This document shows, piece by piece, positions 9,101-14,387 of a stretch of DNA of 14,387 nt. A model generated the notes under the pieces. It worked only from the letters and a program-made list of their open reading frames with translations. It was not told the origin of the DNA and searched no databases. The stretch covers positions 1 to 14,387 of the forward strand of contig SLGA01000021.1 of assembly GCA_007123985.1 (NCBI GenBank). Reading direction: 5' to 3'. A program made the translations under genes and the position numbers. Source of the stretch: Balneolaceae bacterium. Its GTDB lineage: Bacteria > Bacteroidota > Rhodothermia > Balneolales > Balneolaceae. Positions within the stretch are counted from its first letter, which is position 1, and every line of letters begins with the position of its first letter.

Positions 9101-9539
9101 TCTCTGAATATTCAAGATCCCTTTTTTGGATTACGTGTTCGGTTACATTTTTGACGACATGAATTATTCGGGTTACGGTTCCTGTGTTATCTTTTACAGG
9201 AATATTTGACGGTTCGTAGAATTGACTTAGTAATTCTCCGGTTTTATGATGTCTGTAGATGTAGTTCTGAACACCGAGGCAATCACTTTTACCTGAAGCA
9301 GTTACATGCTTCAGAGAGTTAAGCATATTCATACCGTGTGGGGTGCTGGAATCATCAGGTTTGAACGGGAACACGTCAAAAAATGATTTTCCAATCAGAT
9401 CTTTTGGATTACCCTCAACAATTGAGCTGAAATGCTCGTTGGCATCTGCAATGGTAAAAACCGGGGCATCCAGCTCCAATATTAGTGCAGGTACAGGCAG
9501 CAGATTAAAAATTGAGCTGTACATTTCTGATGAGTTCAT
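6117..9539 (-). CDS. Seven-PAS soluble HisKA sensor histidine kinase
   Basis: An 1140-residue kinase without membrane segments. I count seven consecutive PAS domains by their FxD(V/I)T-type ends: about 5-137, 146-262, 276-391, 400-511, 521-637, 650-764 and 773-893. A short coiled coil leads to HisKA with H929 in ASHDLQEP, then HATPase_c with FQNIINNA (1037-1044), DNGIG (1073-1077), IFQRL and GTGIGLA (1101-1107). PAS3-PAS4 and PAS5-PAS6 look like a duplicated pair: PAS3 and PAS5 share SPQS plus LGYKPE, while PAS4 and PAS6 share IAK(I/V)G(N/S)W and a following YWS. No haem, flavin or metal-ligand motif is evident, so ligands cannot be predicted. It is the first gene of the leftward cluster; the next kinase gene begins 70 nt after its stop. 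It probably phosphorylates the Rcp-type regulator and/or the REC domain of the last kinase. Confidence 0.92.
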   Translation of the reverse strand: MNSSEMYSSIFNLLPVPALILELDAPVFTIADANEHFSSIVEGNPKDLIGKSFFDVFPFKPDDSSTPHGMNMLNSLKHVTASGKSDCLGVQNYIYRHHKTGELLSQFYEPSNIPVKDNTGTVTRIIHVVKNVTEHVIQKRDLEYSENRFKNLVENSSDAIFIYDKDINPIYATPSIEHILGYTSEEIMQADLLDAIHPDDLSDLQKYIKTSLENPGMSIIVKPVRMQHKNGSYRWLEGTLTNMLNNPAIGGIVDNFRDVTERVEAFAEVQETKVRLEEIIQTIDGIFWEANADDFVFTYVSPQSADILGYKPEEWVGEKDFWSSKIHPEDRDLALNYCHRETTVGRNHAFEYRMLKADGTYIWLRDVVTVITKNGKPISLRGLMLDITQRKELENQLKQAYKIAKIGNWSLDVTSNQTYWSPYVKEIYDVDQAYEPEQTSSLSFCFDDAQRDRVETATKKAIENKQPFDVEIKIKTAKNNVKWVRVVGIPEFKNGVLSKFFGNTQDITKRKTAQLRLKETEQKLRDIIEHSTNLFYSHDTDGILSYLSPQSVEFLGYKPEDAMRRWTDFITDHPQNELGYLNTLKALETGKPQRPYDIQLKRKDGSIIWAEVNEAPVTKDDKVVGIVGSLTNISERKSFEEELLSTYKKLAATQSIAKVGSWEIDVLNGKQIYWSDVTNSIFGVDSDYNPKLDSCFNYFQPESRQQLQDAIYNAIDVGKSFELELLLNTESGQEKWVRCIAEAEFKDDKCSKIIGSIQDITEKKISAIELEKRSKFIETTLNNLPIGIAVNSIDSGEATIFNKQFTEIYGWPADEITNIDCFFNNVYPDPEYREEIKSKIIADMESGDPNRMQWNSVEITTKKGEKRIVNAKNIPLYDQNLMISTVIDVTSEKEAEEKLIQANSELEKHARELAISNAELEQFAYVASHDLQEPLRMVNSFLTQLEKKYSDQLDDKARQYIYFAVDGSKRMRQIILDLLDYSRVGKKNQMLTDIDLNQLLKEITILEHTSIKEAGAEITWSELPIIRGAETPIQQLFQNIINNALKYRVPGVPPKIAVTFKEFSEKWHFTIKDNGIGIAEQYRENIFTIFQRLHTQNEYAGTGIGLAIAKKIVENHEGSIWVDSKEGKGSSFHFTLKKLS

Positions 9540-9635
9540 ATCCCTGCTTAGTTGATTACAAGTAGCAGTTTTTACGCTACGTAACGATTAAGTTAAACAA
9601 TTCTCGTTTCAAAAATTATTCACAACGAATTTTTG

Positions 9636-9665
9636 TAAAGATATTTATAAATAATAAAGGAGCAA
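9636..9665 (-). promoter_or_regulatory. Candidate Bacteroidota-type promoter for the kinase cluster
   Basis: On the minus strand TTG (complement of 9663-9665) is followed after 19 nt by TATCTTTA (complement of 9636-9643). This resembles the Bacteroidota -33 TTG / -7 TAnnTTTG arrangement with one mismatch. It lies about 97 nt before the start of the seven-PAS kinase, in an AT-rich intergenic stretch where such motifs also arise by chance. The rest of the 218-nt divergent region must also hold the promoter of the M20D gene, for which I found no convincing motif. Confidence 0.25.
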
Positions 9666-9757
9666 GCAGTCTTAATATTTCTCAATTTGTATTCAACACT
9701 TTCTGCAATTCAAGCCGAAAAAAGATAGTTTTCTGGGGACTAAAACGGAACGATCGA

Positions 9758-10891
9758 ATGAATAAGCTTTTAAAACTGAGGCATACACTACACGCAAACC
9801 CGGAGTTGTCGGGCAATGAGTACGAAACGGCCGGCAGAATAACAGATGAGCTTGCAAGGTATAAGCCAGACGATATTGTCGATAATCTTGGAGGTGCGGG
9901 TGTAATGGCTGTATTTAAAGGAGCTGGCTCAACGGCTGATAAACATCTGCTGTTCCGGGCAGAGCTGGATGCAATTGCGGTAGAAGAGGAAACGGGTGCA
10001 TCTTACGCATCAAAAAATAGTGGGGTTATGCACGCCTGCGGCCACGACGGACACATGACTATAATAAGCGGTCTAGCCGGGCAGATCAGTAAAAACCGGC
10101 CGGAAAATGTGAATATCTATCTCCTGTTTCAGCCTGCCGAGGAGACCGGACAAGGTGCATCGGCTGTGATGGGTGATGAACGTTTCAGCAGTATCAATTT
10201 TGACCATGCTTTCGCGCTACATAATCTTCCCGGTTTTGATGAAAATAAAATCTATGTGAAAAGCGGCGCGTTTGCATCTGCATCAGCCGGGGTGGAAATT
10301 TCCCTTAAAGGCGCTTACAGCCATGCGGCCTATCCAGAGCAGGGAGTAAATCCGGCCGAAACAGTAGCCGCACTCATTCAGAAAATCGAGCAGAAACTGA
10401 AACCCTTTAAAGAGGCTGCAAATTTAAATAAAGCTGTTTGCACTTTTATTAAAATGGGTGAGCCCGCATTTGGGATTAGTCCCGGTTCAGCCAGGCTTGG
10501 GTACACAATACGTTCTGCAACAGATGATAGCCTTCAGGAAGGGATTGAAACCATCAAACAAGTCTTTGAAAAGGGTAAAAAACGGTTCCGCGGTGATGCA
10601 GTACTACGAATAGTGGAACCGTTCAAGGCAACTGTGAACAGTAAAAACGGAGTGGATATCCTAAAAAAGGCAGCTCAAAGATGCAATGTGCCTGTAACAG
10701 ATCTGGATGATGCGTTTCCATGGAGTGAAGATTTTGGGGAGTTCAGAAATGTGTGCCCTATTACCATTTTTGGTTTGGGTGCCGGTATACATCACCCGCC
10801 GCTTCACTCCGAGAGGTACGATTTTAATGATTCTCTCATCGAAACCGGAATTCAACTTTTTTCAGCCCTTATTAAGGAGTACTCGTCTTGA
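9758..10891 (+). CDS. M20D-family metal-dependent amidohydrolase
   Basis: A 377-residue cytoplasmic enzyme of the M20D group (hippurate hydrolase, N-acyl-amino-acid and IAA-amino-acid amidohydrolases), of normal family length. The N-terminus has the family pattern LRHTLHANPELSGNE. Metal-site residues are visible as C94, H96 and H99 in ACGHDGH, E128/E129 in PAEE, H155 in LHNLPG and H350 in LHSERYDFND. The dimerisation lid domain lies at about 170-285, beginning near GVEISLKGAYSHAAYP. The family cleaves the amide bond of N-acylated amino acids or short conjugates, releasing the free amino acid; the acyl group and amino acid here are unknown. It is divergent from the kinase cluster and is followed after 95 nt by the alanine racemase, so the two may be co-transcribed. 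The ATG start fits family N-termini; no clear ribosome-binding site is seen, which is usual for this phylum. Confidence 0.92.
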   Translation: MNKLLKLRHTLHANPELSGNEYETAGRITDELARYKPDDIVDNLGGAGVMAVFKGAGSTADKHLLFRAELDAIAVEEETGASYASKNSGVMHACGHDGHMTIISGLAGQISKNRPENVNIYLLFQPAEETGQGASAVMGDERFSSINFDHAFALHNLPGFDENKIYVKSGAFASASAGVEISLKGAYSHAAYPEQGVNPAETVAALIQKIEQKLKPFKEAANLNKAVCTFIKMGEPAFGISPGSARLGYTIRSATDDSLQEGIETIKQVFEKGKKRFRGDAVLRIVEPFKATVNSKNGVDILKKAAQRCNVPVTDLDDAFPWSEDFGEFRNVCPITIFGLGAGIHHPPLHSERYDFNDSLIETGIQLFSALIKEYSS

Positions 10892-10986
10892 TATTGATGC
10901 TGTAAATTGAACAGATTTCCGGAAACCATTACAATATCACTCAGAAAGGCTCTATTTTATATCAACATTTTGAAATTGAGTACTCT

Positions 10987-12153
10987 ATGAAATCAAGATT
11001 TTTACAACCTTCATACATCGAATTAGACAGATCTGCTCTCATTAACAATATTCTTTTTTTGAGAGAGAGAGCTTCGAATGGAGTGAGGTTATCTTCCGTA
11101 ATTAAAGGGAATGCGTACGGCCATGGTATTTCAGCATTTTTACCGGTAGCAGAAGAGGCCGGAATTGATCATTTTTCGGTTTTTAGTGCAAATGAAGCCG
11201 AGGCGGCTGTGCGATTTAAAAACAATCCCGATACTAATGTGATGATTATGGGCATGATTCGGGATGAGGAGCTGGAATGGGCAATAGAAAAAGGTGTTGA
11301 ATTTTATCTATTTGAAACGGAGCGTTTGGAAAAGACCGCTGAAATTGCTCGAAAAACAGGTAAACGCGCGTTGGTACATCTGCAAATAGAAACCGGTATG
11401 AACCGAACCGGATTTGATGAAAATGAGTGGGAGGCGCTCTTCAGGTTTATAAAAAATAACAGAGAACAGATCGGGGTTTGCGGAATCTGTACGCACTTTG
11501 CCGGAGCAGAGAGTGTAGCCAATTTTTACCGGATTCAAAATCAGGAAAAAAAATTACGAAAAGCCGTGGCTTTAGCTGAAAAATATATCGATCTGCCCGC
11601 AATTCACGCCTCCAGTTCAGCTGCTTATTTAACGTATCCTGAAAAGCATTTCGATATGGCCAGAATTGGCATTGCACAATATGGCTTCTGGCCCAGCCGT
11701 GAAACGTATATGTATCACATGAAATCGGAAAAACTTGAACAGGGATCGGACCCTCTGAAACGGGTTCTCACGTGGAAAAGTGAAATAATGAGCCTCAAGA
11801 ACGTTGAGAGCGGCGAATTTATCGGGTACGGTAACGTGTATCTGGCAGGTCGAAATATGAAAATTGCAACCGTTCCAATAGGATATACACACGGTTTCGG
11901 CCGAAACCTGACCAATTCGGGTTATGTTCTGATTAATGGAGAACGCTGCGGGGTAGTAGGGCTGGTAAATATGAATATGATTACCATCAATGTATCGAAC
12001 CTTGAGAATGTAAAAAAAGGGGATGAAGTAGTACTTATTGGCCGGCAGGGTGATGACGAAATTACGGTAGCTTCATTTGGAGAGATGACCAATAACCTGA
12101 ATTACGAAGTACTGACACGGCTCCCCTCAACCATTCCGAGAATTGTTTGTTAA
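10987..12153 (+). CDS. alr: Alanine racemase family PLP enzyme (fold-type III), entryway variant
   Basis: A 388-residue two-domain racemase that should interconvert L- and D-alanine, or a related amino acid, for peptidoglycan. Catalytic and PLP residues are all present: K40 and Y44 in VIKGNAYGHG, R140 in MNRTG, H170 in THFAG, R226 in ARIGIAQYG, and the second catalytic base Y281 in IGYGNVY. Y300, R306 and Y373 match the conserved Tyr284, Arg290 and Tyr354 of the Geobacillus stearothermophilus enzyme (numbering from memory). Several normally conserved entryway positions differ: GYADG is GYTHG, the GRVCMD motif reads GLVNMN (Arg309 to L326, Asp313 to N330), and Asp171 is E175. The C-terminus ends IPRIVC instead of the usual VPRxY. 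It is therefore a divergent subfamily whose substrate range may differ. It follows the M20D gene by 95 nt; a weak hairpin follows its stop. Confidence 0.88.
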   Translation: MKSRFLQPSYIELDRSALINNILFLRERASNGVRLSSVIKGNAYGHGISAFLPVAEEAGIDHFSVFSANEAEAAVRFKNNPDTNVMIMGMIRDEELEWAIEKGVEFYLFETERLEKTAEIARKTGKRALVHLQIETGMNRTGFDENEWEALFRFIKNNREQIGVCGICTHFAGAESVANFYRIQNQEKKLRKAVALAEKYIDLPAIHASSSAAYLTYPEKHFDMARIGIAQYGFWPSRETYMYHMKSEKLEQGSDPLKRVLTWKSEIMSLKNVESGEFIGYGNVYLAGRNMKIATVPIGYTHGFGRNLTNSGYVLINGERCGVVGLVNMNMITINVSNLENVKKGDEVVLIGRQGDDEITVASFGEMTNNLNYEVLTRLPSTIPRIVC

Positions 12154-12157
12154 AAGT

Positions 12158-12178
12158 GCCCAAAAATGGGTTTATTTT
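12158..12178 (+). terminator. Weak intrinsic terminator candidate after alr
   Basis: CCCA and TGGG flank an AAAA loop (12159-12170) and are followed directly by TTTATTTT. A four-base-pair stem, five with an outer G-U pair, is short for a terminator. Its position 5 nt after the alr stop and the T-rich tail make it the best candidate there. Confidence 0.35.
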
Positions 12179-12215
12179 GGTTCTATGGTTAATTGAAAAC
12201 TCTTTTAAATAAAGA

Positions 12216-12255
12216 ATAGCACATACATCTTGTTCGTGCTATCCTTCTATGTGCT
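12216..12255 (+). other. Two mutually exclusive hairpins in the leader of the 12345 gene
   Basis: The left arm can pair with either of two right arms. ATAGCAC (12216-12222) pairs with GTGCTAT (12236-12242) over seven perfect base pairs with a 13-nt loop. AGCACATA (12218-12225) pairs with TATGTGCT (12248-12255) over eight perfect base pairs with a 22-nt loop. Neither is followed by a T-run. The region is about 90-130 nt upstream of the ATG at 12345 and could be a structured leader. Short AT-rich arms like these can also occur by chance. Confidence 0.3.
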
Positions 12256-12344
12256 TCCATTTTCAACAGGAAATTCCCATCAGGGAATGTTCAATCTCAA
12301 TGATGTGGTTATGGATGAACTGAACCAAAAGCCAATTTCGATCA

Positions 12345-13121
12345 ATGAATAGTCTTGCCTGCTTACAAAGTACCTTTTTAGCAACATTCATTATGTGGAT
12401 CGTTTTAGCCGATGTGGCAGATGGCAGGCAAACACAAATTCCTCATGATCAATACATGGAGGCGATCAACCTCAAAGATGATCACTTTGTAATGCAGAAT
12501 ATTTTACTGTACGGGCTTCAGGTAAATGAACCGGGCAGAACGGTGGAATATTATCAGCAGAATGCTTCGTTTTTCTCGATGATATTGCTGCTGAGCGGTG
12601 TAACACCGCGCCATTACTATCTGCTTGATGATGCCGGTATTGATGTTATTCATGCCATTACATCAGACAATCGCCCGTTCATTGAGCAGTCGCTACTTGC
12701 TGATCTTGTTGTTCTGGGAACGGTGACCGACCTGAACCCCGATGACTCCCCTAATGATGGATTTGCATACACTGCAACGATTGCAATTGATAAGTTGCTT
12801 AAAGGCGCAGCCCCATCCGATACGGTTTACATCAGGCAGAGAAGCAGTGCCGTTCGTACGGGCAGCGGATCTCAACTAAATGTGGGCGGCAACTATCTCT
12901 TTTTGTTGTCAAGCGGAGTGTATGGGTATCAAACGGCCGGTTACAGATTAAACAGGCGGGGTGAGGTTGATGCGGTTGCTCCTGCTCTTGGTGATGAACG
13001 TACGTTTGTTATATACAGGTTGTATCCATTCCAAAACGGTGAAATTATTCCGGCAACCTACCCATTCGAGGAGATATCAGCCCAGCTTCAAAAAGCGGAC
13101 CGGATCATCCATGGTAAGTAA
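12345..13121 (+). CDS. Predicted secreted protein of unknown function with a small beta-domain
   Basis: A 258-residue protein I cannot assign to a named family. Residues about 8-26 are hydrophobic and followed by ADVADGRQ, consistent with a signal peptide, although the N-region lacks a positive charge. A middle region (about 45-115) is rich in aromatic and polar residues. From about 118 to 225 the pattern is a strand ADLVVLGTV, an acidic loop, YTATIAIDKLLKG, TVYIRQR, then LNVGGNYLFLLS. That order (export/flux-like strand, KG turn, G-x-YLxFL) recalls secreted OB-fold/NTR-like domains, but this is pattern-level inference only. The start is bounded by an in-frame stop at 12321-12323; no ribosome-binding site is evident. 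The gene lies between alr and the GWxTD gene. It is followed after 163 nt by the latter, and the pair may form a secreted-protein unit. It is probably periplasmic or extracellular. Confidence 0.75.
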   Translation: MNSLACLQSTFLATFIMWIVLADVADGRQTQIPHDQYMEAINLKDDHFVMQNILLYGLQVNEPGRTVEYYQQNASFFSMILLLSGVTPRHYYLLDDAGIDVIHAITSDNRPFIEQSLLADLVVLGTVTDLNPDDSPNDGFAYTATIAIDKLLKGAAPSDTVYIRQRSSAVRTGSGSQLNVGGNYLFLLSSGVYGYQTAGYRLNRRGEVDAVAPALGDERTFVIYRLYPFQNGEIIPATYPFEEISAQLQKADRIIHGK

Positions 13122-13126
13122 AAAAT

Positions 13127-13142
13127 TATTACCTGAGTAATA
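13127..13142 (+). other. Small hairpin after the secreted-protein gene
   Basis: TATTAC and GTAATA form a perfect six-base-pair stem closed by a CTGA loop, 5 nt after the stop at 13121. The nearest T-run is TTTTTT around 13160, too far for a classical intrinsic terminator. The function is therefore uncertain; it may be a transcript 3'-end stabiliser. Confidence 0.25.
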
Positions 13143-13284
13143 GAGGAATAATCACATCGTTTTTTCATTGTAGTTACCGAAAACATGCTCTTTCTGTTCT
13201 CAATATATTTTTGTACATATGTTTTAACAAACCCCGTCCAAAGGGGTATTTCATCAGAAAAAACCGGTTACTGATTTGTGATCC

Positions 13285-14387
13285 ATGATCTTTGTTAACA
13301 CCATCTTTTCATTTCTTCTGTTGTTTGCCGTTGAGGCTCATAATGATACACTGCACCGGTTTGATGATCCGGATCTATATCAGCTTGGATTAGAAGAGAT
13401 GGAAGCCGGTAATTTTGAACGTACCGCCGAACTGTGGATTGAACACGCACTGAATGCTGATTCCCCTGAATATGCAATTGGCTACGAATTGATCAAGCAT
13501 GTTACGCAACACAAATTGCGATAGTATTATGAGCAGGCGAGCGAAATTTACCTGAGAGGCCTTGGGGCAGGTCAGCTATCAAATATGGACAAAGAGCTGC
13601 TTCATAATGAACTCATCTACATGGAAGGCATGCTTGGCCAGCGTGAAAGAAGGCGTTTCCGAAATATGATTGATGATGGCAACACGGAAATACTGGATTT
13701 TTTTCGCAACTATTGGGAGGCACGAAATCTTACTCCTTCCGATGCCTACAACGAACGCCTGCTGGAACATTGGGAAAGAATTAACTTTGCGCTGGAAAAC
13801 TACAACACATCCCCGAATATTCTGTTCGACGACCGCGGAAAAACATATATCCGTTTAGGTGAACCAAACAGAACAAGGTCCGGAGTGTTTATGTACAATC
13901 CCGGTTTTGCTAACTACATCATATCCACCCGAATGGATGATGGCCGGGGACAGGGCAGCGGGCTCGAAAATGCAATCAATACAACAACCTATCTCAATAC
14001 ACTCTACCAGGTTCGTGCATATCACGAATACCCAAGTTTTGAAGTGTGGGTATATACCGAACTTACGGATGAGCCCGACAACGTGGTCTTTATATTTGGT
14101 AACAATCATGGTGGAGCCGTAATGACGGAAAAACAGTCTGTGGATGATTTTGTGCCATCTGCAGCGTATAGCATTACAGATCGAAATAACCCGGTTAGTA
14201 TGGGTATAGGAGGGGGAGAGCCAGCAACAGGTGCAGGGCTTTCGAACAGCCGGGATGGAGATTCTGATGTGGCACTGCAGGATCTAAACACAGGTATTGG
14301 CAATTCGGAACGCATTACACCGGCACTGGTTTTGCAGTTTATGTATTACAGACAGCTGGCAAGCCTGGATGTGTTTTTCAGTGATCG
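13285..14387 (+). pseudogene. GWxTD-domain secreted protein, interrupted by in-frame TAG; 3' partial
   Basis: One reading frame runs from the ATG at 13285 to the right edge (367 sense codons) but is broken by TAG at 13522-13524, the 80th codon. Before it: a hydrophobic signal-like N-terminus (IFVNTIFSFLLLFAVEA) and a TPR-like helical stretch. After it, with no frame change: helical sequence starting YYEQASEIYLRGLG, then the GWxTD domain core. That core has FFRNYWEARNLTPSDAYNE near codon 139, HWERI, FDDRGKTYIRLGEPN (181-195) and the beta-strand YPSFEVWVY near 250. GWxTD proteins are exported proteins of unknown function common in Balneolota and relatives; here the eponymous GWxTD is itself degenerate (ILFDDRG). 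One base change (CAG, GAG or AAG to TAG) would explain the break. This could be a real recent nonsense mutation, a sequencing error, or translation restarting at the ATG at 13585. No SD is visible at 13285; an in-frame stop at 13279 bounds the start. Confidence 0.78.

Noticed and set aside
4239..9539. Bacteriophytochrome/Rcp1 light-sensing system
   Set aside because: The Rcp-type regulator suggests it, but neither HisKA kinase has a GAF/PHY chromophore module or a bilin-binding cysteine; their sensory parts are PAS repeats or membrane helices.
10916..10925. Perfect palindrome TTTCCGGAAA between the M20D and alr genes
   Set aside because: A single 10-bp palindrome with no second copy or associated promoter motif; expected by chance often enough not to call an operator.
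13231..13247. ACCCC/GGGGT hairpin upstream of the GWxTD gene
   Set aside because: Only five base pairs with a 7-nt loop and no T-run; too weak to call a terminator or regulatory element.
13522..13524. TAG decoded as pyrrolysine or programmed readthrough in the GWxTD gene
   Set aside because: Pyrrolysine is confined to certain archaea and a few bacteria with pyl genes, and there is no reason for it in a GWxTD protein. All other genes with readable ends here use ordinary stops. A nonsense mutation or sequencing error is simpler.

Overview
The window looks like chromosomal DNA from a Gram-negative member of the Bacteroidota/FCB group, most likely Balneolota. This is inferred from a GWxTD-family secreted protein, long multi-PAS histidine kinases with an Rcp-type response regulator, a cytoplasmic M23 peptidase of the kind common in Bacteroidota, moderate GC, and mostly weak Shine-Dalgarno sequences. 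No sequence search was possible, so the taxonomic call is a judgement. I see no tRNA, rRNA, CRISPR array, insertion sequence or phage gene.

Left part (1-1648, + strand): the 3' nine-tenths or so of an alanine/ornithine-racemase-family PLP enzyme runs in from the left edge. Six bases later comes a cytoplasmic M23 metallopeptidase with all its zinc ligands. They are probably co-transcribed. 

Centre (9539 down to 1651, - strand): four signalling genes in one direction. In transcription order they are a soluble 1140-residue histidine kinase with seven PAS domains, a six-transmembrane histidine kinase, a stand-alone Rcp-type response regulator, and a REC-PAS4-HisKA_2 kinase. The last two overlap or nearly overlap, the middle pair is 14 nt apart, and the first pair 70 nt apart. 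The two HisKA kinases share a very similar catalytic core and so probably phosphorylate the same regulator(s). No DNA-binding output protein is encoded in the cluster. The cluster ends tail-to-tail with the M23 gene, leaving only 2 nt between the stop codons.

Right part (9758-14387, + strand): an M20D amidohydrolase, divergent from the kinase cluster across 218 nt, is followed by an alanine racemase with intact catalytic residues but several changes in the substrate entryway. A weak terminator follows. Next come a secreted protein of unknown function with a probable small beta-domain, and then a GWxTD-domain protein running off the right edge. The GWxTD gene is interrupted by a single in-frame TAG at 13522-13524, with clearly coding sequence on both sides in the same frame.

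Overall this is a mixed region: D-amino-acid and peptide/cell-wall enzymes flank a PAS-kinase signalling cluster, followed by lineage-typical secreted proteins. The points most worth checking are the nonsense codon in the GWxTD gene, the wiring of the four-gene phosphorelay, the duplicated PAS pair, a LOV-shaped PAS domain lacking the photoactive cysteine, and the atypical alanine racemase.
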